NCBI RefSeq assembly: GCF_900188225.1
Contig: NZ_FZOC01000007.1
Span: 62,001-126,000 of the forward strand
Length of the DNA stretch: 64,000 bases
Direction: 5' to 3'
Source of the DNA: Humidesulfovibrio mexicanus
GTDB lineage: Bacteria; Desulfobacterota; Desulfovibrionia; Desulfovibrionales; Desulfovibrionaceae
Position 1 is the stretch's first letter, and the number at the start of each line of letters is the position of its first letter. The notes beneath the pieces were generated by a model. The model was not told the DNA's origin, did no database searches, and saw only the letters and a program-made list of their open reading frames with translations. Position numbers and translations under genes: made by a program. Positions 52,421-61,263 of this stretch are shown piece after piece.

Positions 52421-52944
52421 GCGGGCACCTCCGTGGCGGCCAGGGCGGCTTCCCCAGCGGAAATCCAACACTCGATGACCGCCCGCGCAAGGATGCAGCC
52501 CGGCTCTGGGCTGGCCTCTGGGCAGCATCCTGCCGCACCAGGGCAACACGCTGCTGGGTGTTGAATCTTTAGCTGCAGCGCTTTACGCAAGGCGTCCCGC
52601 TCGGCCTCGACTGCTTCGGCACGTGTGTGTGGTCGGCAGTGTTCCCCGTGGTGCCACAGCATGGCGCAAAAGGCCGCGACATCCACAGGATCGCCTTTGG
52701 CCACATGCTCCGCGAGCTTGCCGCGCAGTTCCTCCACACAGCCGGGGTCCTTCCAGCCGTTGCCGTAGCCGTACTTGATTTCGGAGGCGAGGAGTTTCTT
52801 GGCCAAGGCCTCGGCGAAGCGCCGCACCAGAGCCCTTGTGTCGGGGTGCAGATCGCCCGGAACACGGACTTCGACTATTTGCGCAAGCGGGGTACTGCAA
52901 ACCATGTGGGTGACGTATATCCGTGAAGGCATTTTATTGCTCAT
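52417..52944 (-). CDS. Phage early protein (175 aa)
   Basis: The central IKYGYGNGWKDPGCVEEL and GDPVDVAAFCAMLWHHGE resemble a short conserved block seen in many phage proteins of unknown role. The C-terminal part is Cys-rich (AACCPGAAGCCPEASPEPGC). AAAGGAGG precedes ATG 52944. Confidence 0.65.
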   Translation of the reverse strand: MSNKMPSRIYVTHMVCSTPLAQIVEVRVPGDLHPDTRALVRRFAEALAKKLLASEIKYGYGNGWKDPGCVEELRGKLAEHVAKGDPVDVAAFCAMLWHHGEHCRPHTRAEAVEAERDALRKALQLKIQHPAACCPGAAGCCPEASPEPGCILARAVIECWISAGEAALAATEVPA

Positions 52945-53218
52945 GTGCTCCCTCCTTTGAGTCTTCCCAATCCAGCAGGTGTCCGCGCTTCAAGCCAGGT
53001 ACCGGGGTGAAGGACTGGAAGTGCGCGCCTGCGGGCAGGGCCGCGGCGTCAATGGGCAGCCGCTTGGGCATATGCCGACGGCAAACTTCGGCCAGCCGCG
53101 TGCCGCCCTGCACGATGATGGCCCTGTCCGACTGCGAGGCCTCGGGGTGGCGCAGCGCCTGCACCACCAGGGCGTCGATCTTCTTCAAGAGGTCGTAGAG
53201 GGGCTGAGTCGTCGACAT
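52934..53218 (-). CDS. Phage early protein of unknown function (94 aa)
   Basis: Helical N-terminus (LYDLLKKIDALVVQALRH). GGAGG precedes ATG 53218. Its end overlaps the next gene by 11 bp. No family recognised. Confidence 0.6.
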   Translation of the reverse strand: MSTTQPLYDLLKKIDALVVQALRHPEASQSDRAIIVQGGTRLAEVCRRHMPKRLPIDAAALPAGAHFQSFTPVPGLKRGHLLDWEDSKEGAHEQ

Positions 53219-53246
53219 GCGTACCTCCTCCGGTTCCCTGCTGCGG

Positions 53247-53717
53247 TCACTTCGTCGGAATGCCCGCAATGCTCCGCAGTCCGTTGATGGTTCCCAGGGT
53301 TTCGTTGGCCACGTCCATCAACTCGCGGATGAGCTGGCGGGCCTCGCCCTTGTCTATCTTGTTGTTGCGGATGGCCTGTTCGCCGACCCGCGCCACGTCG
53401 CCCAGCTCTTTGAAGAGCACTCCCATGCGGAGCACGAGCGCAGCGCAGTCAAGGTCTTTGGGCACGCGCCGGAGCCCGCCCGCATCAGCGTGGGCCCTGG
53501 CCCAATCAAGAAGGATGGTGTTGCCAAGCACTGCGAGCAAGCGGGGGAAGTCCTCGAAGCACCACCAGTAACGCTCGCTGGTGAAAATTCGGTTGGCGTT
53601 GCTCCAACCCCAGCCCATGTCCTCCGCGATTTTTACGCGCGACTTGCCGGAGCGCGTCACGGCAAGGTCCAGGGCATCGAGAAGTGAGAGGTCCTGCAGG
53701 TCAATGTCGTCGCTCAT
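53247..53717 (-). CDS. CII-like phage regulatory protein
   Basis: 156 aa. An N-terminal HTH (SLLDALDLAVTRSGKSRVKIAEDMGWGWSNANRIF, about 11-45) and a helical tail match the CP76/CII regulators of P2- and Mu-like phages, which help set the lysis/lysogeny choice. GAGGAGAACC precedes the ATG. Confidence 0.7.
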   Translation of the reverse strand: MSDDIDLQDLSLLDALDLAVTRSGKSRVKIAEDMGWGWSNANRIFTSERYWWCFEDFPRLLAVLGNTILLDWARAHADAGGLRRVPKDLDCAALVLRMGVLFKELGDVARVGEQAIRNNKIDKGEARQLIRELMDVANETLGTINGLRSIAGIPTK

Positions 53718-53792
53718 CGTGAGGTTCTCCTCGGGATCTCATCTTGCTAGGGCGCGGGCGTGCGCTTAGGGCCAAAACAAGGGGGCAGCCGA

Positions 53793-54071
53793 TCAGGCTT
53801 CGGCTTGCTCCAGGGCGGCGCCGATGTGTGGTCCGGGCTTCTCGCGCGAGGGCGCTGGAAGAAGATCCATGGGCATACCGAGCTGGCGCAGCATGTCGAT
53901 GTAGCGCTGGGGGCACTCGCCGCTGGAGAGGATGGCGGACACCCGCGGAGGCTTGACCCCGAAGAGCTGCGCCAAGGCCCGGCCAGAATGGCCGTTCTGG
54001 CGCAGCCACTCCTTGCGGAGCGTCGAGGTGGGGACGTGCAGTTGACCCTTGCTGGTAGTTGCCGTAACCAT
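53793..54071 (-). CDS. Small HTH early regulator (Cro-like)
   Basis: 92 aa. RKEWLRQNGHSGRALAQLFGV and KPPRVSAILSSGECPQRYI form an HTH (about 19-58). ATG is 1 bp inside the end of the previous gene. It is the second gene leftward of the repressor, suiting a Cro-type role. Confidence 0.65.
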   Translation of the reverse strand: MVTATTSKGQLHVPTSTLRKEWLRQNGHSGRALAQLFGVKPPRVSAILSSGECPQRYIDMLRQLGMPMDLLPAPSREKPGPHIGAALEQAEA

Positions 54072-54293
54072 TCACTGAACTCCTTTTGATGCCCTGCGTT
54101 GCCTGGGCATCTTTTCGCGGAGGTATTCGAGACCGGGGAGGAAGTGCTGTCCGTCCACATCCACCTTTTGCGCGGCTTTTTGTGCAGCTCCCCGCGCCAA
54201 GGCCGCGAGCCTTGGCCGGGCGTGCATGAGCGCCTGCCAGTTCACCCTGACCGAGCCCATGCGGAAGCGAACGCGTTGACTGGACTTGCTCAT
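54072..54293 (-). CDS. First early-operon protein (73 aa, basic)
   Basis: Arg/Lys-rich, with SVRVNWQALMHARPRLAALA. ATG 54293 is the first start leftward of the operator region, so it is the head of the early operon. No family recognised. Confidence 0.5.
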   Translation of the reverse strand: MSKSSQRVRFRMGSVRVNWQALMHARPRLAALARGAAQKAAQKVDVDGQHFLPGLEYLREKMPRQRRASKGVQ

Positions 54294-54337
54294 GCTGGCC
54301 TCAAACAGTTTCCTGAAGTGTTCGCAAAACGGGTACA

Positions 54338-54391
54338 GTGAAATCTCACACACTGTCAATGAAATTTCATAAAAAAGAAGGTTAATTTCAT
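54338..54391. promoter_or_regulatory. Repressor operator cluster between early operon and repressor gene
   Basis: GTGAAATCTCAC (54338-54349) and the perfect palindrome ATGAAATTTCAT (54359-54370) share the core TGAAAT/ATTTCA. A half-site AATTTCAT follows at 54384-54391, touching the repressor start codon. The copies are spaced about 21 bp apart (two helical turns), as in phage immunity regions. Confidence 0.7.
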
Positions 54392-55171
54392 ATGGAGTGG
54401 CCTCGGCAGTTCGAAATAATTGAGAGAATTATTGCGGAACGCTTGGCCGGGAGCGGGCTGAAGTACACCCTGGCCAACGCGTGCGAGCTGCTGGGCGCGA
54501 AGGTGAAGGTGCCCAAACTCCAGGCGTGGAAGAAAGGCCAGCGACCCAGCGCCGACGATCTGGAGACCCTGGCCGTCACGCTCGGCTTGTCGCCGACGTG
54601 GCTCCTGCTGGGCGTGGGACAGCCCCAGGACGAGGCGGGAGAAGGCGAACTCGTGCCGGAGTACGTGCCCATCGGCGACACCCTGCGCGACCTGCTGAAC
54701 CAGCTCCCGGATCAGCTGCCCCAGGTGGCCCAGGTGGCAGGCATGACCCCTGCCGAGTTGCGCGCCTGCGCGGATTCCCAGGCGATGCTCTCGGGGTTGA
54801 CCGTCGCCCGGCTGGTGCACGCCTACCGGGTGAACGCAAACTTCCTGCTGGCCCAGGTGGGCCAGCCCTTTTTGACCGAAGAGCAGTACGAGGAGCGCGG
54901 CCCGCTGACCTGGCTGCGCGAGAAGCGCGGCGACTTTGCGCAGCCGGACGAGGCCCCGGCCACGATCTCGCTCACGGCCGCGCGCCTGGCCACCGTGGAA
55001 CGGACCATGAAAGAGGCAGGGTCCCCTCAGCTGGCCATCCTGCATTCGCTGCGCGCCATGCTCGAAGGCGAGATCGCCAAGCTGAGCGGGGCGCAAAAGG
55101 ACTGCGCAGATCCGGCAGAGCACGCGCCACAGGCCAACCCCAAGAAGGCTGCCGGGGACGATACCGTCTGA
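54392..55171 (+). CDS. CI-like phage repressor
   Basis: 259 aa. An N-terminal HTH region (LAGSGLKYTLANACELLGAKVKVPKLQAW, ADDLETLAVTLGLSPTWLLLGVG; about 18-75) is followed by a second helical region with another HTH-like stretch (TPAELRACADSQAMLSGLTVARLVHAY). I do not see the LexA-type Ser-Lys peptidase. It is divergent from the early operon across the operator cluster. A weak ribosome site (GAAGG) fits tight control. Confidence 0.75.
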   Translation: MEWPRQFEIIERIIAERLAGSGLKYTLANACELLGAKVKVPKLQAWKKGQRPSADDLETLAVTLGLSPTWLLLGVGQPQDEAGEGELVPEYVPIGDTLRDLLNQLPDQLPQVAQVAGMTPAELRACADSQAMLSGLTVARLVHAYRVNANFLLAQVGQPFLTEEQYEERGPLTWLREKRGDFAQPDEAPATISLTAARLATVERTMKEAGSPQLAILHSLRAMLEGEIAKLSGAQKDCADPAEHAPQANPKKAAGDDTV

Positions 55172-55387
55172 TCCGGGGGCAGGGGCGTGGAGACGGACGG
55201 CCACAGGCCGCGCTGCGAGAGATATTGTTCTACGTCGAGTGCTGGTTGATCTGCCGCGCAATGGACGCACTGGAGATGCTCAAAAACAGCTATTGGCCAC
55301 TGTAAGCGGCTATCCCCCATGGCCAGCGAGGCAGTGGCTGCATGTCCCGACTTGTAGTAGCAAAGCAGCATGGGAGGAGGAAACGCT

Positions 55388-55837
55388 GTGACGGTTGATC
55401 GGACACGAACAAATAAAGTTGTGCTCAAGGTCTTCGCCGTTGCCGCGTTGGCCCTTGGGGCGCTGGCGGTTTGGGGTATGAGTCAGAAGAAGGCGCCACC
55501 GCCTGCCGCCCCGGCCGCAACACCGCAAGCGGCCATGACAGAGGCCCAAGCCAAGGCCGAAGTGGGGCGGCTGCTCGCGGAGCTGGACTCATTCAAAGTT
55601 CTTGAGGGGTTTCACGCCGGGGCCTTCTCCGGCAAGGGGCTGCCCCAGGCGGTCCGCTGGTACCAGGACGCCACGGCGCTACGCGACCGCATCAGCGCGG
55701 ACATGTCGCTGCCTGCGGCGCTGCGTGCTGCGCCGGGCAACCTCCTTGGGCTCGGGCTGGCCTACCAGCAGAGCAAGGGGCAGGAGACGCCCGGGACGAA
55801 GGGGGACAGGGAAATGGTGGTGGAGGCGCTGAAATAA
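55388..55837 (+). CDS. Prophage membrane-anchored protein (149 aa)
   Basis: An N-terminal single span (VVLKVFAVAALALGALAVWGM, about 10-30), a Pro/Ala linker and a helical domain. GTG 55388 is preferred because GGGAGGAGG lies 8-16 bases upstream; the in-frame ATG 55370 overlaps that site. It lies downstream of the repressor on the same strand, after 216 bp without other genes, so it may be a lysogenic conversion gene. No family recognised. Confidence 0.55.
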   Translation: MTVDRTRTNKVVLKVFAVAALALGALAVWGMSQKKAPPPAAPAATPQAAMTEAQAKAEVGRLLAELDSFKVLEGFHAGAFSGKGLPQAVRWYQDATALRDRISADMSLPAALRAAPGNLLGLGLAYQQSKGQETPGTKGDREMVVEALK

Positions 55838-55875
55838 ACAGACCACAAGAAAAACGGCGCTTTGTGCTTCGGGCA

Positions 55876-55912
55876 AAACAGAGGCCCTGGCTCATCACCG
55901 GGGCCTCTGTTT
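55876..55912. terminator. Bidirectional terminator between convergent prophage genes
   Basis: A 12-bp stem (AAACAGAGGCCC / GGGCCTCTGTTT) with a 13-nt loop, with A-rich and T-rich sides. It ends both the rightward 55388 gene and the leftward tail operon. Confidence 0.75.
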
Positions 55913-55972
55913 ATGCATCTGGTCACTTCGTTTAACGTAAGCAGCGGCTTTCGTAGGCGAGAGCCATTTTGT

Positions 55973-56191
55973 TTAGAGACCTTCGGCCTCCTCCTGACAC
56001 TCCGCGCAGCGCACGCACCCCGGCACAGCCGCAAGCCTGGCCAGGGGGATGGGCTCCTCGCACTCCAGGCAGCACACCGCGCCCTCGATGACGAGCTGCG
56101 CCTCCCCGGTGCCAAGGCCCGGCACACGGGCAAGGGCCTGCAGGCGGTCGAGGACCTCGGTGGCCTGGGCATCGTCGATGATGTCGGCCAT
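55973..56191 (-). CDS. TraR/DksA-type C4 zinc-finger protein
   Basis: 72 aa. The zinc finger CLECEEPIPLARLAAVPGC...CAEC is the TraR/DksA signature, and the N-terminal helical part matches phage TraR homologues, which bind the RNA polymerase secondary channel. It is the last gene of the tail operon. Confidence 0.85.
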   Translation of the reverse strand: MADIIDDAQATEVLDRLQALARVPGLGTGEAQLVIEGAVCCLECEEPIPLARLAAVPGCVRCAECQEEAEGL

Positions 56192-56194
56192 GGC

Positions 56195-56512
56195 TTACGC
56201 CCGTTGCGACCGCAGGGCCTCGATGCGCGCCTCGGCGTCCGCCAGCCACGTCTTGCCCTCGTCTGTAAGGAGCGCCTCGCGCAGTCTGCGCTGGGTCACT
56301 GTGGCCTCAATGGCCAGTATTTCGGCATCAATGGCGGCGTTGGGGTCCGGCGCGGGCGGCTCCGGCGGCGCGGTGCAGCCCTCCGGCGTCCACAGCCAGC
56401 CGGGCGCAACATCGTCCCCAACCTCCACCACAAGGGCGCACTCGCCAGCGCCCAATTCCGGCGTTTGGGCAAACACTTCGGCCACGCGGTTCTCGATGAT
56501 TCGGGCAAGCAT
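56195..56512 (-). CDS. Tail fibre assembly chaperone-like protein
   Basis: 105 aa. GDDVAPGWLWTPEG and a C-terminal helix (REALLTDEGKTWLADAEARIEAL) follow the usual form of small assembly proteins after tail-fibre genes. ATAGGAGG precedes ATG 56512, 10 bp after the fibre gene. Confidence 0.6.
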   Translation of the reverse strand: MLARIIENRVAEVFAQTPELGAGECALVVEVGDDVAPGWLWTPEGCTAPPEPPAPDPNAAIDAEILAIEATVTQRRLREALLTDEGKTWLADAEARIEALRSQRA

Positions 56513-56522
56513 TGTGCGCCTC

Positions 56523-58214
56523 CTATTCGAACCACGCCAGGACGGCGCGGATGTGCTGACGTTTGTGGTTCGCCGTTTCGATCCGCGCGTACCCGCTCTG
56601 CCCGGACGACAGGGCGGACAGCGAGGCCGAGGCGCGCAGCAGCTTGTAGCTGGCGCTGTAGGCCCCAAGGTCGACCAGGTCCGTGGCGTAGGCCCAGCCG
56701 CTCCCGCGCGAGGCCCCGACCGTGATGTCCGTGTTCAGGGCCACGGCGTCCACGGCCCTATGCAGCACATATGCGGTGGCCTTGGCGGGGATGAACCCCA
56801 GCGAGACCGGCGGGCTGAAGATGGTCATGTTCGCCGGGGTGGCGTCGGCCGCATAGCCCATGACCAAGCCCGACACAGTGTCCTCCGACATTGTGACGCT
56901 GCCGCTGATCTCTCCAGTTTTGATCGCTCGCCCATCTGTGTGATACGAGCAGGCCCCAAAATTGGCGGAATAGGCCGCAGGCATATATGTACCGCTCGCG
57001 GGCACTGTGTACGCGGCAGGCAAGGCAAACGTCTCCCAGCCGCTGCCCGTGTGGCTGTAGGTGCCGGTTGCCACGACAGTGTAGGCCCCGGCGGCGGTGC
57101 GCTGCACGATGTAGATTTTCCCCGTGCTTGGCACGACGGAATAAATGCGGATGCCCGTGACGATGCTCCCATTCGCCATCACAACGGAAGTGTCCACCGT
57201 CGAATAGCCGCTGACGCTGGGCGTGCCCGTGTGTATGGTGCCTGCATGGTCCACCGATCCGGACGGGACATTGTGGTAGCAGTCCTCGGCGGCGGAATAA
57301 TACGCCTGGGCTTTATTCCATTCGTCGGACAAGAAGGTCCACAGGTAGCCGCCGGGCACGGGGCCGCTGGCGCGCCCAGCGGCCAGCCAGGACACAAACG
57401 CGTTCATAGCCGCGTTGTCGCGAGCCAGCCCGTCCGGCTTTCGGGTGGCCGCGATGGCCGCTGCCACATCCGCAGGGCTCATAGCCGTGGCGTTGTCCGT
57501 GCCTGCGAGGGCCTGCGCGGCCGTGGACAAGCGCACCATCCCCGCCACTGTCTCGCTGGCCTGGGGGATGGTGATGCCAGCGATGGCGGCCCGGATGTCC
57601 GCGTGGGCGTCCACGGCGGTGTTGTGCGTGGCCACAGCTCCCGCCGTCTCCGCCCCGGCCTGCGCGGCCGTCACCTGGTGCGGGTTGGCCAGGTTCCCCA
57701 CGTGGTCCCCAACATCCTCGGCCAGGGCGTCCAGGTCGGCCCGCACCTTGCCGACCTCGATGGCCACGAACTCCTTGGTGGCCAGCACCACGCTGGGGTC
57801 GATCAAAAGCGTCACCGCACTGGCGTTGCCGATCTCGATACGCATGCGGATGTAGAAGGTCTTGGCCGAGCCCTCGGCCAGCTGCGGCTTGTAGCTGTCC
57901 GGCAGGCTGCCCACGGCCACGAGCTTGCCTGTCTCGTCGAACAGGCCCACCTCGCGGATAGTAAATCCTCCGATCGTCTCGAGCACAACCGCTTCGGCCA
58001 TGATCCAGCCGGGGTTCTGCGGATCCTCGGACAGGGTGTTCAGCGCGCCGCGCCACACCTCGCGCCGCAGGGCGCTCATGTCCTCGCGCGGCGTGATTTG
58101 CGCGCCTTCGCCATCGCCCACGGCAAGATGGGTCAGCTTGACAGGGGTGCCCGTGGCGTGGGCCGTGGCGATGAGCGCCTGCCCGACCTTGGTCAACACG
58201 GTGAAATAGGGCAT
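56523..58214 (-). CDS. H: Phage tail fibre protein (gpH-like)
   Basis: 563 aa. The N-terminal ~150 residues (MPYFTVLTKVGQALIATA, THLAVGDGEG, GFTIREVGLFDETG) are the tail-attachment domain of P2 gpH-type fibres. The middle holds the repeat-like ANPHQVTAAQAGA. The C-terminal half is Ser/Thr/Gly-rich, as in receptor-binding tips. It fixes the host range of the phage. Confidence 0.9.
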   Translation of the reverse strand: MPYFTVLTKVGQALIATAHATGTPVKLTHLAVGDGEGAQITPREDMSALRREVWRGALNTLSEDPQNPGWIMAEAVVLETIGGFTIREVGLFDETGKLVAVGSLPDSYKPQLAEGSAKTFYIRMRIEIGNASAVTLLIDPSVVLATKEFVAIEVGKVRADLDALAEDVGDHVGNLANPHQVTAAQAGAETAGAVATHNTAVDAHADIRAAIAGITIPQASETVAGMVRLSTAAQALAGTDNATAMSPADVAAAIAATRKPDGLARDNAAMNAFVSWLAAGRASGPVPGGYLWTFLSDEWNKAQAYYSAAEDCYHNVPSGSVDHAGTIHTGTPSVSGYSTVDTSVVMANGSIVTGIRIYSVVPSTGKIYIVQRTAAGAYTVVATGTYSHTGSGWETFALPAAYTVPASGTYMPAAYSANFGACSYHTDGRAIKTGEISGSVTMSEDTVSGLVMGYAADATPANMTIFSPPVSLGFIPAKATAYVLHRAVDAVALNTDITVGASRGSGWAYATDLVDLGAYSASYKLLRASASLSALSSGQSGYARIETANHKRQHIRAVLAWFE

Positions 58215-58224
58215 GTTTCCTCCT

Positions 58225-58881
58225 CTACTTTGGAACAACGAGGTTATGCGTCTCGACCACATGCACGGCAGCGGCGGAGCGCACCGGCAATGCGGCGTCC
58301 ACGCCGGCAAGGCTCCAGGGCAAAACATCCACCGCCTCGTCCGCCATGGCTACACACGCGGCATTTGCGCCACCGCGCCCTGCGATGATGATGCGCAGCT
58401 CGTCCAGGTGTGAGCGCGCGTTCTTTGTGGCCTTGACCACGTCCAGGGCCGCGTCCGCGATCTGAGGCGGAAGGGGGGCCTCGGTGATCTCCACCTCCAA
58501 CCGGAACGTGCCGGGCACCCCGCCGTACTCAAACCAGGGCACCACAAGGGCGGGCTCGCCAAACACAGCGGCCACGGCCTGTTCCACGCACGCGGGCGTG
58601 CCGTGGATGCGACGCCAGGGAATCGCCTGCCGGATGAGGGTGCGCTTCACGGCGTCCGAAAGCTGGGCGTCCCAAAAGACCACGTTGAACTGCCAGGCCA
58701 GCATCGAAAGCGTCGGCTCGGTCAGTTCATCCAGGCGATCGTAGAGCCGCACCCTGTCGATGAGGCCTGCGACGGTGCGCAGCTCCTGCCCAAAGCCTTC
58801 GGCCATGGCCATGACCGTGGCGTCGCCCGCGATGGAGCCCGGCAGAAGCGCGCGGAGATCAAGGTCGGCCTGGCGCATCAT
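58225..58881 (-). CDS. I: Baseplate/tail protein I
   Basis: 218 aa. DLRALLPGSIAGDATVMAMAEGF and ELTEPTLSMLAWQFNVVFWD are typical of P2 gpI. It joins fibre to baseplate. It starts with ATGA overlap to the J stop. Confidence 0.88.
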   Translation of the reverse strand: MMRQADLDLRALLPGSIAGDATVMAMAEGFGQELRTVAGLIDRVRLYDRLDELTEPTLSMLAWQFNVVFWDAQLSDAVKRTLIRQAIPWRRIHGTPACVEQAVAAVFGEPALVVPWFEYGGVPGTFRLEVEITEAPLPPQIADAALDVVKATKNARSHLDELRIIIAGRGGANAACVAMADEAVDVLPWSLAGVDAALPVRSAAAVHVVETHNLVVPK

Positions 58882-60011
58882 TCCAGCCCCCCGAAGGTCA
58901 CGATGATTCCGGACGCGTGGGCGACCTCCCAGGGATGCAGGGGGGTGTCCGCTGGGGAGGTGGCCACGACGCGCTTGACGCCGGCGGACTGCACCTGCCG
59001 GATGAGCTCCGAAGGGGTGATGTCGCGCCCCAGCTTGGCGCGCTGCCAGGCCGCGAAAGCGGCCACCGCCGCGTTTACCGCCGTGGCGATAGGGGCCAAA
59101 GAGGCGCTCTGCCGTGCTTCCAGCCACCAGGTTATTTCGATGGGGTATTCGACCACCACCGGGGCTTTGACCGACACCCGGTCGGTGAGGGGAACGCGAG
59201 ACTTCTGGAGCACCGTGGCGCTCACGAGGTCCAGCATGGATTGTTCCGGCACGGCCCCGTCCGCGAGCAGCGGGTACAGCTCCACCTCCACAGGCGCGGG
59301 GGAGACCACGGCCACGTCCTTGATGAGCTGATGCGCCGAGCGCACCCAATACACGTAGGCGTCATCCGGCCCGGCCACCGAATACTGCGCCGGGGCAAGC
59401 TGGATGCGCTCGCGGAAGTTGTCGTCCGCCTCCACGTCGGCCCCGCCCGAGGTGCCGCCCACGTTGGCCACGCTGGCCACAAAGGGCAACGGGTCCACCA
59501 GGCGGGCAATCTGGCCGGCAAGGTAGCCGTTGCCGACCGCGCCTTCGGCAAGGCAGGTGATGCCAACCTCGCCCACGGTCTGCCCGGCCGGTATGACCAG
59601 GGCCGAGTCCGTGGCGAAGAGCAGGGTGCCATTCGGGGTGACGCGCGTGCCCTGCGGCGCGGTCCAGGCCGCGCCCTGCACGCTGGCCAGCTCCACCCGG
59701 AGCACGTCTTTGGCCGGGGAGGCGGCGAGGCGCTGGGTGCTCACCCAGGCGCCCAGGTGGTCTAGGTGCTCCCCGGCGGCGTAGGCGAGCAGCTGGCTGC
59801 GCGCGCTTTCGTCGATGACCACCCGCTGCATGGCCACAATGGAGGCCACTGTCTCGATGAACAGCCGCTCCGGATTGCCCGGGGCCAGGGTCAGGCCCGT
59901 TATCTTCTCGTACAGCGCGAAGAAGCCCTTTTCGACGGCTGCCGGATCGGTCTCGCAAAAGTGCAGTTCCGGGAGGTACTCCAGGAACGGGAGCAAGGAT
60001 TGGCTGCTCAC
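58878..60011 (-). CDS. J: Baseplate protein J
   Basis: 377 aa. The PF04865 core with LAYAAGEHLDHLGAW, FATDSALVIPAGQ and ANVGGTSGGADVEADDNFRERI is clear. J forms the baseplate wedge of contractile tails. ATGA-type overlap with W. Confidence 0.93.
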   Translation of the reverse strand: MSSQSLLPFLEYLPELHFCETDPAAVEKGFFALYEKITGLTLAPGNPERLFIETVASIVAMQRVVIDESARSQLLAYAAGEHLDHLGAWVSTQRLAASPAKDVLRVELASVQGAAWTAPQGTRVTPNGTLLFATDSALVIPAGQTVGEVGITCLAEGAVGNGYLAGQIARLVDPLPFVASVANVGGTSGGADVEADDNFRERIQLAPAQYSVAGPDDAYVYWVRSAHQLIKDVAVVSPAPVEVELYPLLADGAVPEQSMLDLVSATVLQKSRVPLTDRVSVKAPVVVEYPIEITWWLEARQSASLAPIATAVNAAVAAFAAWQRAKLGRDITPSELIRQVQSAGVKRVVATSPADTPLHPWEVAHASGIIVTFGGLE

Positions 60012-60340
60012 AAGGACACCCCCTTTCTGAGCGCGAAGCGGATTCGCGGGTACACGATGCCGTCCAGGGCCGAGGACGGATCGGCCTCGAAAGTCACGGC
60101 CGTGACGCGGACCCGGGGCTCATGCTGTTCCACGGTTTCGATGATGCTGGCCACGCGCGCGGCCGTGGTCAGAGGCAAAGGACTGTCCAGGTAGCCGGCC
60201 CCTCCGGCAAACTTCCGGTCAAGGGGACAGGACCAGGCCAAAGTGGACAGGATGATACGGATGTTCTGCGCGATCTCGGCCAGGCCGCGAGCGCCGAAGG
60301 CGATTGCGCCGCTAGGTGCGGCCAGCACGTCGTATTCCAT
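60008..60340 (-). CDS. W: Baseplate protein W (gp25-like)
   Basis: 110 aa. NIRIILSTLAWSCPLDRKF and the ending match GpW/gp25 wedge proteins. It starts at the last base of the preceding stop (TGATG). Confidence 0.9.
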   Translation of the reverse strand: MEYDVLAAPSGAIAFGARGLAEIAQNIRIILSTLAWSCPLDRKFAGGAGYLDSPLPLTTAARVASIIETVEQHEPRVRVTAVTFEADPSSALDGIVYPRIRFALRKGVSL

Positions 60341-61254
60341 CAGGCATACTCCTTGAGCGTCAGCTCGGCCTCGGCCACCAGGAGAAAGCCGCCAGGCCCC
60401 AGACGCCGCCAGGTCTCCTTGACGCTTTCGAGGACATGCGGCCCAAGGTTGCGACCGCCGAGCACCAGCCGCTCCACCCGGCCGGTGCGGCACAGGTCCG
60501 CCAGGGTGTCCAGGTCCGCCGCAGGGGATGCGCCGAGCCCCGCGTCCAGGCGCACTGCGAACGTGGTGGGCGTGATCTCCGGGGCCAGGAACTCCAGGCG
60601 CGGCATGGCCCCCAGGACCTCGTGGGCGGCGTAGCGGCCCTTGTGCTCCCGCGACAGATCAGACCATGTTTTCACCCTCTCCGTGCTGACCTCGAAGGAC
60701 ACGGGGCCAAAGCTGCCCGTGCCCGCACGCATAGGCAGCGCGCTGGTCTCTTCGATTTCCTCCGGGATGGGCAGGGGCCAGCCGATTCCGGGCGTCTGCA
60801 CGGCCGTCGCATCCTTGAAGGTTTGCAATAGATCCTTGGCGTCACTCAGGATGGAGGCTGCGGGCAGCTTGGCCAGAGCGCCGCCCACCACGGCATCGGC
60901 GATCTTGGCCGAAGCGTCCTGGTCCAGCCACAGTTTCCAGGAATCCGGGCCAACCCCTTGGCCACGCATGGTCATGACCCCGGACACGGCGAGCAACGCG
61001 AGATCCCGCGACTCGGCATCAAGGCCGACCCGCCCCATCGTGCGGTCCACCTTGCCGGTCAAAGCCCCCAGCTCCAGCTCCAGCATGCGCGCCCACGGGG
61101 CCAAGCCCGACTCACTCAAGGTCGAGCCGTGAGCAACGGCCGCCATCTCCACCAGCGGGCTGATGGTGGCGGGGTTCGGAGGGGCGCCCTTGAACATGCT
61201 GGCCAGCAGGCTGGCCTGCAGGGCTGAACGGGTGGCTGCGTCCACGGTGGCCAT
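60340..61254 (-). CDS. GpU-like tail protein with extended N-terminal domain
   Basis: 304 aa. The C-terminal ~100 residues (YAAHEVLGAMPRLEFLAPE, LDTLADLCRTGRVERLVLGG, GPGGFLLVAEAELTLKEY) match P2 GpU, normally a ~160-aa tail-tube terminator-type protein. The N-terminal ~190 residues are extra and unrecognised. ATG 61254 (AGGGGGT upstream) is chosen over the GTG at 61260. Its place after V and before W is also unlike P2. Confidence 0.68.
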   Translation of the reverse strand: MATVDAATRSALQASLLASMFKGAPPNPATISPLVEMAAVAHGSTLSESGLAPWARMLELELGALTGKVDRTMGRVGLDAESRDLALLAVSGVMTMRGQGVGPDSWKLWLDQDASAKIADAVVGGALAKLPAASILSDAKDLLQTFKDATAVQTPGIGWPLPIPEEIEETSALPMRAGTGSFGPVSFEVSTERVKTWSDLSREHKGRYAAHEVLGAMPRLEFLAPEITPTTFAVRLDAGLGASPAADLDTLADLCRTGRVERLVLGGRNLGPHVLESVKETWRRLGPGGFLLVAEAELTLKEYA

Positions 61255-61263
61255 GCCCACCCC

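Noticed and set aside
55172-55387. Small gene or RNA between repressor and the 55388 gene
   Set aside because: Only a 14-codon frame (55261) without ribosome site and no stable terminator-like structure.
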